A stretch of DNA of 64,000 nt from the NCBI RefSeq assembly GCF_007556755.1, contig NZ_VJOO01000007.1, positions 45,650 through 109,649 of the forward strand, in the 5' to 3' direction. The position numbers and the translations under genes are program-made. This stretch comes from Tepidimonas fonticaldi (lineage in GTDB: Bacteria > Pseudomonadota > Gammaproteobacteria > Burkholderiales > Burkholderiaceae_C). Below the pieces are notes generated by a model. That model was given only the letters and a program-made list of their open reading frames with translations. It did no database searches and was not told where the DNA came from. Below, in pieces: positions 1 to 11,056 of the stretch (position 1 is its first letter; each line of letters starts with the position of its first letter).

Positions 1-307
1 CGGGCAGCTCCGGGTAGGTCTGGGTCAGGCTTTCGTAAACCTGGCGCGCGCCATCCGCATCCCCCTGGTTGGCCAGCACCACGCCCAGCAGCAGGCGCGC
101 CTGCGGGTCGGTGGGGCGCTCCTGCAGCCATTGTTCCAGCCTTTGCCGCGCCAGTGCCAGCTCGCCGGTGGCGATCAGGCGCTGGGCCTCGGCATAGGGG
201 GCGGTCGGGGGCGCGCTCTGCGCCGTGGCAGCCAGCGGCAAGCCGCCCAGCAGCGCCGCGCCCAGGCTCAGCGCCAGGCCAAGGCGGCGCGCGCGCGGCC
301 GGCGCAT
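1..307 (-). CDS. TPR-repeat secreted protein, N-terminal part
   Basis: The reverse strand reads from an ATG at 307 off the window edge. It shows an Arg-rich N-region, a hydrophobic Ala/Leu core ending in a likely signal-peptidase site (AATAQS), then helical repeats with a TPR-like pattern ([26 protein letters not shown] is split over two helices). An in-frame ATG at 340 is an alternative start. It is divergent from cysS. In Burkholderiales this neighbour is usually a periplasmic tetratricopeptide protein next to peptidyl-prolyl isomerases; the partner genes lie outside the window. The exact function is unknown. Confidence 0.7.
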   Translation of the reverse strand, partial: MRRPRARRLGLALSLGAALLGGLPLAATAQSAPPTAPYAEAQRLIATGELALARQRLEQWLQERPTDPQARLLLGVVLANQGDADGARQVYESLTQTYPELP

Positions 308-408
308 CACGGGGCGAAGGGGGTGAAACAGATCGGGCATCGGTGCACAATACGCGCCTTTCGGCTGATTGTAGCCCGGGGGTTCGCGCCCGCCGGGCGG
401 GTATCGTC

Positions 409-1785
409 ATGACCCTGTGCATCTACAACTCGCTCACCCGCCGGCTCGATCCGCTGGAGCCGCTCGAGCCCGGCCACGTCCGCATGTACGTCTGTGGCAT
501 GACCGTGTACGACCTGTGCCACCTGGGTCATGCGCGCTCGATGGTGGCGTTCGACGTGGTGCAGCGCTGGCTCAAGGCCAGCGGCCTGCGGGTGACCTAT
601 GTGCGCAACATCACCGACATCGACGACAAGATCATCGCCCGCGCCCTGAAGAACGGCGAGACCATCCGCAGCCTGACCGACCGCATGGTCGAGGCGCTGC
701 ACGCCGATGCCGATGCACTTGGTATCCAGCGGCCCGACTTCGAGCCGCGCGCCACCGAGTTCGTGCCGCAGATGCTCGACCTGATCGGCCGCCTGGAGGC
801 CAAGGGCCTGGCCTACCGCAGCGACAACGGGGACGTCAACTATGCGGTGCGCGCCTTTGCGGGGTACGGCAAGCTCTCGGGCAAGAGCCTGGACGAGCTG
901 CGCGCGGGCGAGCGCGTCGCCGTCGGCGACGGCAAGCGCGACCCGCTCGACTTCGTGCTGTGGAAGGCGGCCAAGCCCGAGGAGCCGGACGAGGCCAAGT
1001 GGGACAGTCCCTATGGCGTGGGCCGCCCGGGCTGGCACATCGAGTGTTCGGCCATGAGCTGCGAGATGCTGGGCGAGAGTTTCGATATCCACGGTGGCGG
1101 GGCCGACCTGCAGTTCCCCCACCACGAGAACGAAATCGCCCAGAGCGAAGGCGCAACGGGCAAGCCGCTGGCGCGCATCTGGATGCACAACGGCTTCGTG
1201 CGCGTGGACAACGAAAAGATGTCCAAGAGCCTGGGCAACTTCTTCACCATCCGCGAGGTGTTGGAGAAGTTCGATGCCGAGACGGTGCGCTTTTTCATCG
1301 TGCGGGCGCACTACCGCAGCCCGCTCAACTACAGCGACCAGCACCTGGAGGACGCACGCGCGGCGCTCAAGCGGCTCTACACCACGCTTGATGCGGTGCC
1401 GCCCCAGCCCGTCGCCGCCATTGACTGGGCCGAGCCGCATGCGGCGCGCTTCAAGGCCGCGATGGACGAGGACTTTGGCACGCCGGAGGCGGTGGCGGTG
1501 CTGTTCGAGCTGGCGGCCGAGGTCAACCGCACGCGCGATGCGCGCCTGAGCGGCCTGCTGCGCGCACTCGGCGGTACCCTGGGCCTGCTGCAGCAAGACC
1601 CCCAGGCGTTTTTGCGCGCCGGCGCCGGCCTGGACGAGGCCGCCATCGCCGCGCGCATCGCCGAGCGGGCCGCGGCGAAGGCGGCGCGCGACTTCGCCAC
1701 GGCCGACCGCATCCGTGCCGAGCTGGCCGCGCAGGGCATCGTGCTCAAGGACGGCCCCGGCGGCACCACGTGGGAGCGCGCATGA
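409..1785 (+). CDS. cysS: cysteine--tRNA ligase
   Basis: Cytoplasmic class I aminoacyl-tRNA synthetase that charges tRNA-Cys. The 458-residue product has the HIGH signature as HLGH (residues 38-41) and KMSKS at 270-274. Zinc ligands are visible at Cys29, Cys213, His238 and Glu242. The start at 409 is chosen because the protein begins with the family-typical MTLCIYNSL; an upstream in-frame extension has no similarity. Its stop overlaps the ATG of the following glycosylase gene (ATGA), so the two are probably co-transcribed. Confidence 0.97.
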   Translation: MTLCIYNSLTRRLDPLEPLEPGHVRMYVCGMTVYDLCHLGHARSMVAFDVVQRWLKASGLRVTYVRNITDIDDKIIARALKNGETIRSLTDRMVEALHADADALGIQRPDFEPRATEFVPQMLDLIGRLEAKGLAYRSDNGDVNYAVRAFAGYGKLSGKSLDELRAGERVAVGDGKRDPLDFVLWKAAKPEEPDEAKWDSPYGVGRPGWHIECSAMSCEMLGESFDIHGGGADLQFPHHENEIAQSEGATGKPLARIWMHNGFVRVDNEKMSKSLGNFFTIREVLEKFDAETVRFFIVRAHYRSPLNYSDQHLEDARAALKRLYTTLDAVPPQPVAAIDWAEPHAARFKAAMDEDFGTPEAVAVLFELAAEVNRTRDARLSGLLRALGGTLGLLQQDPQAFLRAGAGLDEAAIAARIAERAAAKAARDFATADRIRAELAAQGIVLKDGPGGTTWERA

Positions 1786-2468
1786 GCGCAGCCCGCCGCG
1801 CGCCCGACGGCGCCTGTGTGCCGCCGGCGGCGCTGCCGGCCGGCGACGGCTTCGTGCCGGCGTTCTGGGCGCAGGCCTGCGACCATCTGGCCGGGCGCGA
1901 TCGCGTCATGGCGCGGCTGATCCCGCAGTTTCCGGGCGCTTGCCTGCAGTCGCGCGGGGACGCCTTCACCACGCTGGCGCGCAGCGTGGTGGGGCAGCAG
2001 ATCTCCGTCAAGGCTGCGCAGGCCGTCTGGGAGCGGCTGGAAGCCTGCCTGGGCGGCTGCACGGCCGCGGCCGTGCTGGCCCGCGCGCCCGAGGAGCTGC
2101 GCGCCGCCGGCCTGAGCGCGCGCAAGGTGGAGTATTTGCTCGACCTGGCGCGGCACTTCGACGATGGCCGCATCGATCCGGCCGCCTGGCACGCGATGGA
2201 CGACGAGGCCATCATCCGCGACCTGACGGCGATTCGCGGCATCGGCCGCTGGACGGCCGAGATGTTTTTGATTTTTCACCTGATGCGCCCGGACGTACTG
2301 CCGCTGGACGACGTCGGGCTGCTGCGCGGCATCAGTCAGTGCTATTTTTCCGGCGAGCCAGTCAGCCGCAGCGACGCGCGCGAGGTCGCCGCCGCCTGGG
2401 CGCCGTACCGCAGCGTGGCGACTTGGTATATTTGGCGCTCGCTGGATCCGGTCCCGGTGGCGTACTGA
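1782..2468 (+). CDS. DNA-3-methyladenine glycosylase (HhH-GPD family)
   Basis: Base-excision repair glycosylase that removes alkylated purines. The 228-residue product carries the helix-hairpin-helix [12 protein letters not shown] motif around residues 149-157 and the downstream catalytic aspartate in PLDDVG (Asp176 or Asp177), the HhH-GPD layout. It lacks the Fe-S cysteine loop of Nth/MutY and the N-terminal beta domain of E. coli AlkA, so it is a short AlkA-like protein. It overlaps the cysS stop by 4 bp; accA follows after about 70 bp, an arrangement seen in many Burkholderiales. Confidence 0.88.
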   Translation: MSAARRAPDGACVPPAALPAGDGFVPAFWAQACDHLAGRDRVMARLIPQFPGACLQSRGDAFTTLARSVVGQQISVKAAQAVWERLEACLGGCTAAAVLARAPEELRAAGLSARKVEYLLDLARHFDDGRIDPAAWHAMDDEAIIRDLTAIRGIGRWTAEMFLIFHLMRPDVLPLDDVGLLRGISQCYFSGEPVSRSDAREVAAAWAPYRSVATWYIWRSLDPVPVAY

Positions 2469-2541
2469 ACCCCGCCGGCCGGGCGCGTGTGCCGCGCGCC
2501 CATCGGCGACACGAGGGCCCGAGCGCCCGTGGAGTGACAAC

Positions 2542-3519
2542 TTGGCCAAACGCAACTTTCTGGATTTCGAGCAGCCGATCGCGGAACTCGAAGCCAAGAT
2601 CGAAGAGCTGCGCTATGTGCAGACCGAGTCCGCGGTCGACATCTCCGAAGAGATCGACCGCCTGAGCAAAAAGAGCCTGCAGCTCACCAAGGACATCTAC
2701 AGCAAGCTCACGCCGTGGCAGGTCACCAAGATCGCGCGCCACAGCGACCGGCCCTACACCCTGGACTATGTGCGGGCCATCTTCACGCACTGGACCGAGC
2801 TGCACGGCGACCGCCACTTTGCCGATGACCAAAGCATCGTCGGCGGGCTGGCGCGCTTCAACGGCCAGCCGTGCGTCGTCATCGGTCACCAAAAGGGGCG
2901 TGACACCAAGGAGCGCGCGCTGCGCAACTTCGGCATGACCAAGCCGGAGGGCTACCGCAAGGCGCTGCGCCTGATGAAGCTGGCCGAGAAGTTCCGGCTG
3001 CCGGTGTTCACCTTCGTGGACACGCCGGGCGCCTACCCCGGCATCGACGCCGAGGAGCGCAACCAGTCCGAGGCGATCGGGCGCAACATCTTCGAGATGG
3101 CCCAGCTGGAGGTGCCGATCATCAGCACCATCATCGGCGAGGGCGGCTCGGGCGGTGCGCTGGCCATCGCCGTGGCCGACCAGGTGCTGATGCTGCAGTA
3201 CGCGGTGTACTCGGTGATCAGCCCGGAGGGCTGCGCCTCCATCCTGTGGAAGACCGCCGACAAGGCGCCCGACGCCGCCGAGGCGCTGGGCATCACCGCG
3301 CACCGCCTCAAGGCGCTGGGGTTGGTGGACAAGATCGTCAGCGAGCCGGTGGGCGGCGCGCACCGCGACCCGCAGCAGATGGCCGCGCTGCTCAAGCGGG
3401 CGCTGGCCGAGTCGCTGCGGCACGTGGTGGATCTGGAGCCGGCCGAGCTGATCGAGCGCCGCCATGCCCGCCTCAATGCCTACGGGCGTTTCAACGACAC
3501 CAAGGCCAGCCGCGGCTGA
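2542..3519 (+). CDS. accA: acetyl-CoA carboxylase carboxyltransferase subunit alpha
   Basis: Alpha subunit of the carboxyltransferase that moves CO2 from biotin-carboxyl carrier to acetyl-CoA, the first step of fatty acid synthesis; it works with AccD, which is not in this window. The 325-residue length and the crotonase-like core ([16 protein letters not shown], residues around 194-209) are typical. The start is TTG at 2542, preceded by GGAG at 2531-2534; no in-frame ATG lies nearby, and the product then begins with the usual [12 protein letters not shown]. The end overlaps the proposed tilS start. Confidence 0.96.
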   Translation: MAKRNFLDFEQPIAELEAKIEELRYVQTESAVDISEEIDRLSKKSLQLTKDIYSKLTPWQVTKIARHSDRPYTLDYVRAIFTHWTELHGDRHFADDQSIVGGLARFNGQPCVVIGHQKGRDTKERALRNFGMTKPEGYRKALRLMKLAEKFRLPVFTFVDTPGAYPGIDAEERNQSEAIGRNIFEMAQLEVPIISTIIGEGGSGGALAIAVADQVLMLQYAVYSVISPEGCASILWKTADKAPDAAEALGITAHRLKALGLVDKIVSEPVGGAHRDPQQMAALLKRALAESLRHVVDLEPAELIERRHARLNAYGRFNDTKASRG

Positions 3520-4561
3520 GCCCGATCCGCGCCCCGCCGACCCCACGGCCGACCCCGCCGTGCTGGCCGCGCTCGATGCATGGTGGCGCCGTCACGGCGC
3601 CGCGCTGCCGTCCGGGGCGGGGCTGGGGGTGGCCTTCAGCGGCGGGGCGGATTCCACATCGTTGCTGCTGGCGGCGGCTGCGCGCTGGCCGGGGCGGGTG
3701 CACGCCCTGCATGTGCATCACGGCTTGCAGGCGGCGGCGGATGCCTTCGAAGCGCATGCCGCGGCCACGGCGGCCCGCTGGGGCGTGGCGTTTGCCGCCT
3801 TGCGTGTCGATGCCCGGCCCGCCCCGGGGGACAGCCCCGAAGACGCCGCGCGCCGTGCCCGCTACCGGGCGCTGGCCGATGCCGCCCGGGCGCGGGGCCT
3901 GGCCGCCGTGCTGCTGGGGCACCATGCGCAGGACCAGGCGGAAACCCTGCTGCTGGCGCTGACGCGCGGGGCGGGGCTGCCGGGGTTGGCCGGCATGCCC
4001 GAGCGGCGCTGCATCCATGGGGTGTGGTTTGGCCGGCCGCTGCTGGCGCTGGACGGCGACGCGCTGCGGCGCTGGCTGGACGGGCAGGGCATCGCCTGGG
4101 TCAGCGACCCGACCAACGCCGATCCTGCCTACACCCGCAACCGCATCCGGCTGCAGGTCATCCCCGCGCTGGCGCAGGCGTTTCCCGCGTATGCCGCAAC
4201 CCTGGCGCGCAGCGCGCGCCACGCCGCGTCGGCCCAGCGCCTGCTGGACGAGTTGGCGGCCGAGGATCTGGCGCGGCTGGGCGATCCCCCCGCGCTGGCT
4301 GGGCTGCGCGCCTTGTCGCCGGAGCGCGCCATCAATGCGCTGCGCCACTGGCTGCGCCAGCGCCACGGCGCCAGCGGGACCGAGGCCCAATGGCAGGAAG
4401 TGGCCCGGCAGATCGCCGCAGCCCGCACGCGCGGCCATGCCATCCGGCTGCGGGTGGGCGCCGGCTACCTGTTGCGGGCGGGCCCGGTGCTCGACTACCG
4501 GGCCGATGTCGCGGCCCCGGCGGGGCCGGGCGCGGGGCAGGCCGTGCCTCGCCCCCTATAA
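3464..4561 (+). CDS. tilS: tRNA(Ile)-lysidine synthase
   Basis: Modifies the wobble cytidine of tRNA-Ile(CAU) to lysidine, using ATP and lysine. The PP-loop motif SGGADSTS starts at residue 59 (nucleotide 3638). [12 protein letters not shown] and the GLAGM region, both typical of TilS, follow. The product has up to 365 residues, shorter than the E. coli enzyme, which is common in this order. The start is uncertain: ATG at 3464 overlaps accA by 56 bp and GTG at 3559 is an alternative. The stop codon is embedded in the -10 box of the lysC promoter. Confidence 0.92.
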   Translation: MPASMPTGVSTTPRPAAAEPDPRPADPTADPAVLAALDAWWRRHGAALPSGAGLGVAFSGGADSTSLLLAAAARWPGRVHALHVHHGLQAAADAFEAHAAATAARWGVAFAALRVDARPAPGDSPEDAARRARYRALADAARARGLAAVLLGHHAQDQAETLLLALTRGAGLPGLAGMPERRCIHGVWFGRPLLALDGDALRRWLDGQGIAWVSDPTNADPAYTRNRIRLQVIPALAQAFPAYAATLARSARHAASAQRLLDELAAEDLARLGDPPALAGLRALSPERAINALRHWLRQRHGASGTEAQWQEVARQIAAARTRGHAIRLRVGAGYLLRAGPVLDYRADVAAPAGPGAGQAVPRPL

Positions 4562-4562
4562 T
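4557..4562 (+). promoter_or_regulatory. -10 box, probable lysC promoter
   Basis: A perfect TATAAT hexamer overlaps the tilS stop codon (TAA at 4559-4561), 82 bases before the lysC ATG. No convincing -35 hexamer is visible at 16-18 bp. The position implies that lysC can be transcribed independently of the accA-tilS run. Confidence 0.55.
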
Positions 4563-4644
4563 GGCAGGGTTTGCCCGGGGGTGGCCCGGGCGCCCCCGCC
4601 GGCCCCCGCGCGTCGCGGCCGGCCGTCACACCCGCGAAATCTCC

Positions 4645-5928
4645 ATGGCACTGATCGTTCACAAGTACGGCGGCACCAGCATGGGCTCGACCGAGCGCAT
4701 CCGCAACGTCGCCAAGCGCGTCGCCAAATGGGTGCGCGCCGGCCACCAGATGGTCGTCGTGCCCAGCGCGATGAGCGGCGAGACCAACCGCCTGCTTGGC
4801 CTGGCCAAGGAAGTCGCCCCGGCCAAGCCCGGTGACGCCTACTACCGCGAGCTGGACCAACTGGCAGCCACGGGCGAGCAGGTCTCGGTCGGGCTGCTGT
4901 CCATCGCGCTGCAGGCCGAGGGGATCGAGGCCGTCTCCTACTGCGGCTGGCAGGTGCCCATCCGCACCAACAGCGCCTACACCAGGGCCCGCATCGAATC
5001 CATCGACGACCAGCGCATCCGCGCCGACCTCGATGCCGGGCGCGTGGTCATCATCACCGGCTTTCAGGGCGTGGACGCCGGTGGCAACATCACCACGCTG
5101 GGGCGTGGCGGCTCGGACACCTCCGCGGTGGCCGTCGCGGCCGCGATCAAGGCCGACGAGTGCCTGATCTACACCGACGTGGACGGCGTGTACACCACCG
5201 ATCCGCGCGTCGTGCCCGAAGCCCGGCGCCTGGAGCGCATCAGTTTCGAGGAAATGCTGGAAATGGCCAGCATGGGCAGCAAGGTGCTGCAAATCCGCTC
5301 GGTGGAGTTTGCGGGCAAATACCGGGTGCCCATCCGCGTGCTGTCTAGCTTCACCCCCTGGGACATCGACATCCACGAGGAGGCCCGCTCCGGCACCCTC
5401 ATCACCTTCGAGGAAGACGCATCCATGGAACAAGCCGTCGTTTCCGGCATCGCGTTCAACCGCGACGAGGCCAAGGTCTCGGTGCTGGGCGTGCCCGACA
5501 AGCCCGGCATCGCCGCCCAGATCCTGGGCGCCGTGGCCGATGCCAACATCGAGGTCGATGTCATCATCCAAAACGTCAGCAAGGACGGCAAGACCGACTT
5601 CAGCTTCACCGTCCACCGCAACGATCTGGCCCGCACGATCGATGTGCTCAAAGCGCAGGTCGTGCCGGCCCTCGGCGCGGCCGACGTGGTGGGCGACGCC
5701 CGCATCTGCAAGGTCAGCATCGTCGGCATCGGCATGCGCAGCCATGTGGGTGTGGCCAGCCGCATGTTCCGCTGCTTGGCGCAGGAGGGCATCAACATCC
5801 AGATGATCTCCACGTCGGAGATCAAGACGTCTGTCGTGATCGACGAGAAGTACATGGAGCTGGCCGTGCGCGCGCTGCACCGCGAGTTCGACCTGGATCA
5901 GCCCGCCGACACCCTGCAGGGGGCCTGA
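4645..5928 (+). CDS. lysC: aspartate kinase
   Basis: Phosphorylates aspartate, the entry step to lysine, threonine and methionine. The 427-residue product has the N-terminal kinase signature KYGGTSM at residues 7-13, the GRGGSDTSAVA loop and TDVDGVYTTDPR. Two C-terminal ACT domains (roughly residues 265-420) bind feedback effectors. Length and start (MALIVHKYGG) match the monofunctional betaproteobacterial enzyme. ATG codons inside the C-terminal part, for example at 5425, might allow an internal beta subunit as in some lysC genes; that is not shown here. tRNA-Ser follows 55 bp downstream. Confidence 0.96.
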   Translation: MALIVHKYGGTSMGSTERIRNVAKRVAKWVRAGHQMVVVPSAMSGETNRLLGLAKEVAPAKPGDAYYRELDQLAATGEQVSVGLLSIALQAEGIEAVSYCGWQVPIRTNSAYTRARIESIDDQRIRADLDAGRVVIITGFQGVDAGGNITTLGRGGSDTSAVAVAAAIKADECLIYTDVDGVYTTDPRVVPEARRLERISFEEMLEMASMGSKVLQIRSVEFAGKYRVPIRVLSSFTPWDIDIHEEARSGTLITFEEDASMEQAVVSGIAFNRDEAKVSVLGVPDKPGIAAQILGAVADANIEVDVIIQNVSKDGKTDFSFTVHRNDLARTIDVLKAQVVPALGAADVVGDARICKVSIVGIGMRSHVGVASRMFRCLAQEGINIQMISTSEIKTSVVIDEKYMELAVRALHREFDLDQPADTLQGA

Positions 5929-5952
5929 TTTTCCGGATTCCGGGCCGTCATC

Positions 5953-5972
5953 CCCCAAACTTGGGGCATAAT
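5953..5972 (+). promoter_or_regulatory. probable tRNA-Ser promoter with adjacent palindrome
   Basis: A CATAAT -10-like hexamer lies at 5967-5972, 11 bases before the mature tRNA 5' end. Directly upstream is a palindrome, CCCCAA-AC-TTGGGG (5953-5966). The palindrome could be a lysC transcript hairpin (it has no T-run) or an operator; neither is established. Confidence 0.45.
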
Positions 5973-5983
5973 GTCGGTTCTTC

Positions 5984-6076
5984 GGAGTGATGACCGAGAG
6001 GCCGAAGGTGCTCCCCTGCTAAGGGAGTATGCGGTGTAGAGCCGCATCGAGGGTTCGAATCCCTCTCACTCCGCCA
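5984..6076 (+). tRNA. tRNA-Ser (anticodon GCT)
   Basis: A 93-nt cloverleaf with acceptor arms GGAGTGA (5984-5990) and TCACTCC (6066-6072), discriminator G and encoded CCA (6074-6076). The anticodon stem is CTCCC/GGGAG with the loop CTGCTAA, giving anticodon GCT at 6018-6020. There is a long class II variable arm (TGCGG/CCGCA) and a canonical T-loop GGTTCGAATCC. The tRNA reads AGC and AGU codons. Confidence 0.97.
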
Positions 6077-6117
6077 GCACAAGCCTCCCATCCGCCCATC
6101 AGGCTCGGGAAGGACAG

Positions 6118-6142
6118 AGCCCCGCACGATGCGGGGCTTTTT
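6118..6142 (+). terminator. Rho-independent terminator after tRNA-Ser
   Basis: Perfect 9-bp stem AGCCCCGCA / TGCGGGGCT with a short loop, followed by a run of T residues. It sits 41 bases after the tRNA CCA end and separates it from the convergent rmuC gene. Confidence 0.85.
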
Positions 6143-6199
6143 GTTATGCGATGCGGGCGTCGGGCTGCGGAAACAGCCGACGATCCAGGCGGAGTGCCA

Positions 6200-8029
6200 T
6201 CACCCCTCCCCGCCGTCGCGGCCGTTCGTCGCCATCGGATCGCCCGTCCCCTCGTCGTCCAGCGCCAGCAGGTCGGCCGCTTCCAGGCCCGTCGGGGAGT
6301 CGGCGGGCAGTTCTTCCACCCCGCGCAAGCGGCGTTCGATGGCCCGCGTGCGCACGCCGATGTCGCTGAACTTTTTGGCCGCGTTGTCGATGGATTTGCG
6401 GGTGGCTTCGATGGTGTCGCCGAATTTGCGGAATTCCGTCTTGACGCTGGCCAGGATGTTCCAAACCTCGGACGAGCGCTTCTCGATGGCCAGGGTGCGA
6501 AAACCCAAGCGCAGGCTGTTGAGCATGGCGGCCAGGGTGGTTGGCCCGGCGATCACGACACGGTGGTCGTTTTGCAGCGTTTCGACCATGCCGGGGATGC
6601 GGCAAATCTCGGCAAAGAGCCCCTCGGTCGGGACGAACAGAATGGCAAAGTCCGTCGTTTTCGGCGGGGCGACGTATTTTTCGCGGATTTTCTTGGCTTC
6701 GGCCTTGACGGCGGCCGCAAAGGCGTTGCTCGCCTTGAGGACCTGCTCCTTGTCACCGCTGTCGTGGGCGTCGAGCAGGCGCTGGTAGTCCTCCACCGGA
6801 TACTTGGAGTCGATGGGCAGCCACACGGCCTCGTGGTCGTTTTTGCCCGGCATTTTGATGGCGTACTCGACCAGGTCCGCGCTGCCCTCGACCGTCTTGA
6901 CATTGCGATCGTACTGTTCGGCCGTCAGCAGGCTCTCGATGATCGCGCCCAGCTGCACCTCGCCCCAGGTGCCGCGTGTGCGGACATTGGTCATGACGCG
7001 CTTGAGATCCCCCACACTGCCGGCGAGGTGCTTCATCTCGCCCAGGCCGGCGTGGACCTGCTCGAGCCGTTCGCTCACCAGGCGGAACGAGTCCCCGAGG
7101 CGCTGCTCCAGGGTCGCGTGCAGCTTCTCATCGACCGTGCGGCGCATTTCTTCGAGCTTGGCGGTGTTGTCCGCCTGGATGGCCGCCAGGCGCTCGTTGA
7201 GGGCGTGGCGCAGTTGCTCGGCGCTTTGCTGCCAGCCCTGGGTCATGGTTTGCAGTTGTTGCGCCACGGCCTCCTGCAGCGTCGCAAACTGGCGGTGCAT
7301 GTGGCCGCTCGTGGCTTCCAGCAAATCCTTGAGGGCCGTCGCCAGGGTGCCCAGCTGTGAGGAGACGTCCTTCTTGAGCGTATCGAGGGTCGTCGCGGTG
7401 ATCTGGCCCAGCGCCTCGAAGCGGTTCTGAATCTGCTGCTCGAAGGCGTGCGCATTTTGGGCGAGCGTCAGACGCGCGGTTTGCGTCTCGTCCGACAGGG
7501 CCTTCAGCGTCGTGGACAGATCTTTGCGGAAGGCCTCCAGCGCCGCGGTGAGTTCCTGGCGGGCCGTCGCCGCATCGGCCTGCGCCTGGGCAAACTGCGC
7601 CGTCTGCGCCTGGGTGGCTTCGGCCAGCCGGGAGAGCAGGGCGTGCTGCAGCGAGTCGAATCGTTGCCCCATGGACGCATCGAAGCCCCCGATGCGCTGC
7701 TCCAGGCGGGCCGCGAACTGTTGAAATGCCCCGGTCAGTTCGTTGCGGCCGTGGCGCGACTCGTCCATCATCAGCGCGAGCTTGGCATCCAGGTTGTGGT
7801 GGGTGTTTTGGGTGAAGTCGCGCAGTTGCGCATCGAGCCGTGTCAGGCCGGCATCGGCGCGGGCCCCCGCCTGCGCCAGCCCCTGCAGGGCCTGCTCCAT
7901 GACACCGATGCGCGCCGCAAGGTCGGCCGGGGTGTCGAAGCGGGGCCGGCGCAGCAACAGCACCAGCAGCAGCACGGCGTTGATCAGGCCCAGGCCCAGC
8001 CCGGCGAGCATGAGGGTGTCGGGGGTCAT
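6200..8029 (-). CDS. rmuC: DNA recombination protein RmuC
   Basis: RmuC-family protein, with a PD-(D/E)XK nuclease-like fold, implicated in limiting inversions at short inverted repeats. The 609-residue product begins with one membrane segment (about residues 7-25). A long coiled-coil region, rich in Gln, Ala and Leu heptads, runs to about residue 330. The conserved C-terminal domain follows (TRGTWGEVQLGAIIE, DSKYPVEDYQRLL, FVPTEGLFAEICR). It is longer than the E. coli protein because of the coiled coil. It is a single gene, convergent with tRNA-Ser and divergent from the asparaginase. Confidence 0.93.
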   Translation of the reverse strand: MTPDTLMLAGLGLGLINAVLLLVLLLRRPRFDTPADLAARIGVMEQALQGLAQAGARADAGLTRLDAQLRDFTQNTHHNLDAKLALMMDESRHGRNELTGAFQQFAARLEQRIGGFDASMGQRFDSLQHALLSRLAEATQAQTAQFAQAQADAATARQELTAALEAFRKDLSTTLKALSDETQTARLTLAQNAHAFEQQIQNRFEALGQITATTLDTLKKDVSSQLGTLATALKDLLEATSGHMHRQFATLQEAVAQQLQTMTQGWQQSAEQLRHALNERLAAIQADNTAKLEEMRRTVDEKLHATLEQRLGDSFRLVSERLEQVHAGLGEMKHLAGSVGDLKRVMTNVRTRGTWGEVQLGAIIESLLTAEQYDRNVKTVEGSADLVEYAIKMPGKNDHEAVWLPIDSKYPVEDYQRLLDAHDSGDKEQVLKASNAFAAAVKAEAKKIREKYVAPPKTTDFAILFVPTEGLFAEICRIPGMVETLQNDHRVVIAGPTTLAAMLNSLRLGFRTLAIEKRSSEVWNILASVKTEFRKFGDTIEATRKSIDNAAKKFSDIGVRTRAIERRLRGVEELPADSPTGLEAADLLALDDEGTGDPMATNGRDGGEG

Positions 8030-8144
8030 CGGGATCTCCCTGTTTGGCGTTCGCGGCGTGCGGCAGCCGCCCTGCCGTCGCCAGCCGGCGCTACGTTAGC
8101 ATAGTGCGGAACATTCAAAGGTTTGTCATTTCACGGGCCGAATC

Positions 8145-9190
8145 ATGACGATGGTCGCGATGACGGAGGGCCGTGCGGCGCAGCCGCCGCGCGTGCTGGT
8201 GGTGTTGGGCATGGGCGGAACGATCGCGGGCCGCGCCGCCAACGCGCAGGATGTGGTGGGGTACCAGGCCGGGGTCGTGCCGGTGGCCGACCTGTTGGCG
8301 GGGTTGGTGCCGCCCGAGGGCATGCGGCTAGAGGCCGAGCAGGTTGCCAACGTGGACAGCAAGGACATGACGCCCGCCCTGTGGCAGGCGCTGCTGGCGG
8401 CCGCGTGGCGGCACCTGCAGCGGCCGGAGGTGGCGGCGTTGGTCATCACCCACGGCACGGACACGCTGGAGGAGACCGCCTGGCTGCTGCACGCGGTGCT
8501 GCAACCGCGCCGGCCGGTGGTCCTGGTGGGGGCGATGCGGCCGGCCTCGGCGGCAGCGCCCGATGGCCCGCAGAACTTGGCCGATGCCCTGACCCTGGCG
8601 GGGGATGCCGTCGCGCAGACGGCGGGCGGGGTGTGGGTGACGCTCGCCGGGCGCGTATTCGATGCCCGCGCGGTGCGCAAGGTGCATCCGGCTCGGGCGG
8701 ATGCGTTCGGTGCGGGCGATGGCGGCCCGGCGGCCTGGGTCGAGGCCGGGCGCGTGCGGTGGCTGGCCCAGCCTGCCGCCGTCTCACCCCACCCCGATCA
8801 GGCGGCGCGTGTGCAGGCCGTGTTGACCGCGCAGCGTTGGCCGCGGGTGGAGTGGATCAGCAGCCACGGAGGGGCGGATGGGGCGCTGGTGCGCGCCCTG
8901 CTGCGGCAGCGGCATGCCGCCGTGGCCGGTGAAGACGCCGATGCCCCATTGGCCGGCCTGGTGGTGGCCGGCACGGGCAACGGCTCGTTACATACCGAAC
9001 TGGTGGCGGCCCTCGCCGACGCCGAGGACCAGGGGGTGACCGTCTGGGTGACGACCCGCTGCCCCGAGGGCGAGGTGATTCCCGGCGACGGCGGGCGGGC
9101 GCGGCGCCCGTTTGCGGTGACGGATCTGCCGCCTGCCAAGGCCCGGCTGGCGCTGTCGCTGCACCTGCTGTGGCAGCAGGCCGCCCTGAG

Positions 9191-9194
<4 letters not shown>
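8145..9194 (+). CDS. L-asparaginase
   Basis: Hydrolyses asparagine to aspartate and ammonia. The 349-residue product has both active-site signatures of the bacterial asparaginase/glutaminase family: GMGGTIAG with nucleophile Thr26, and HGTDTLEET starting at residue 103, with the catalytic Thr-Asp pair at 105-106. No signal peptide is visible, which favours a cytoplasmic enzyme. The ATG at 8145 was taken as start; ATGs at 8151 and 8160 are equally possible. It converges on adk, with the two stop codons sitting in the arms of one inverted repeat. Confidence 0.9.
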
Positions 9195-9881
<687 letters not shown>

Positions 9882-10020
9882 TTACTCGTCGCGATCGTGT
9901 TAGCGGGGCCGCTGCGCGGTGGGGTGCCTCGCAGACCGGCGGCGGCTGGCGCTCGGCCAGCGCCAAAGAATAGCATGCGCACCCCGACACAGCCTTACAG
10001 GCTGCGATACCACTGGGGGT

Positions 10021-10806
10021 TCAGCCGTGCAGGTGTGCCCACAGGGCGCGGACGCGCTCCAGGTCCTCCGGGGTGTCTACACCGGGGCCGGGGGCGTGCT
10101 CGGTGACGGTGACGGCGATGCGCTCGCCGTGCCACAGCACGCGCAGTTGTTCCAGCGCTTCGCAGCGCTCCAGGGGCGCGGCCGGCAATTGCGGAAAGCG
10201 CCGCAAAAACCCGGCACGGTACGCATACAGGCCGATGTGCCGCAGCGGCCGCGCCTGCGCGGGCCAGGTGGCGAGGTCCAGCTCGCCATCGTGGCACGGT
10301 GCGTCACGCCACCAAGGCATGGGCGCGCGGCTGAAGTACAGCGCCGTCGCCCGCCGGTCCAGCACCACCTTGACGACGTTCGGGTTGAACAGCTCCGCCG
10401 CCGTGGCGATCGGGTGGGCGGCCGTCCCCACCGCGCAGTCGGGGCGGTCCTGCAGCACCTGGGCCACGGCCCGCACCAGCGCCGGGTCGATCAGTGGCTC
10501 GTCTCCCTGGACGTTGACCACCAGCGCGTCGTCGGGCAGCCCCAGCCGGTCCACCGCCTCGGCCAGCCGGTCGCTGCCACTGGGATGGTCCACCCGGGTC
10601 AGGAGGGCGGCGACACCCGCGGCGGCGCATGCGTCGGCGATTGCCGCGTCGTCGGTCGCGACGGTGCATGAGCGGGCCCCACTGACCAGGGCGCGCTGGG
10701 CCACCCGCACGACCATCGGGGCGCCGCCGATGTCGGCCAGCGGCTTGTCGGGCAGGCGGGTGGAGGCGCGCCGCGCCGGAATCACGACGTGGAAATCGAC
10801 AGGCAT
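10021..10806 (-). CDS. kdsB: 3-deoxy-manno-octulosonate cytidylyltransferase
   Basis: Activates KDO as CMP-KDO for lipopolysaccharide inner-core synthesis. The 261-residue product opens with [19 protein letters not shown], the nucleotide-binding signature, followed by VNVQGDEPL. It is downstream of lpxK and the Trm112-like gene on the same strand, 14 bp away, in the lipid A/KDO gene order of betaproteobacteria. Confidence 0.95.
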   Translation of the reverse strand: MPVDFHVVIPARRASTRLPDKPLADIGGAPMVVRVAQRALVSGARSCTVATDDAAIADACAAAGVAALLTRVDHPSGSDRLAEAVDRLGLPDDALVVNVQGDEPLIDPALVRAVAQVLQDRPDCAVGTAAHPIATAAELFNPNVVKVVLDRRATALYFSRAPMPWWRDAPCHDGELDLATWPAQARPLRHIGLYAYRAGFLRRFPQLPAAPLERCEALEQLRVLWHGERIAVTVTEHAPGPGVDTPEDLERVRALWAHLHG

Positions 10807-10819
10807 GGCGTCGGCAGCG

Positions 10820-11029
10820 TCAGGGGGCCGCGGGGCGCGGCGGGGCCAGCCGGTCCAGTTCGGCCTCGTCCAGGGCGCGGGCTTCGTTTTCCAGCATGAT
10901 GGGGATGCCGTCGCGGATCGGGTAGGCCAGCCGGGCTCCGCGGGAGATCAGCTCCTGCGTCTCGCGCGCATACACCAGCGGGCCCTTGGTGACGGGGCAC
11001 ACGAGCAGTTCGAGCAGCTTCGGATCCAT
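10820..11029 (-). CDS. Trm112/YcaR-family small protein
   Basis: A 69-residue protein ([12 protein letters not shown], then [20 protein letters not shown]) that matches the UPF0434/Trm112 family. These are zinc-ribbon-like partners found between lpxK and kdsB in many proteobacteria. Only one of the usual zinc cysteines (in VCPVT) is present. An ATG four codons upstream, at 11041, is an alternative start. Its position in the operon is conserved; its precise role there is not known. Confidence 0.88.
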   Translation of the reverse strand: MDPKLLELLVCPVTKGPLVYARETQELISRGARLAYPIRDGIPIMLENEARALDEAELDRLAPPRPAAP

Positions 11030-11056
11030 GGCGGGCATCATAGCGCCTTGGATCGG

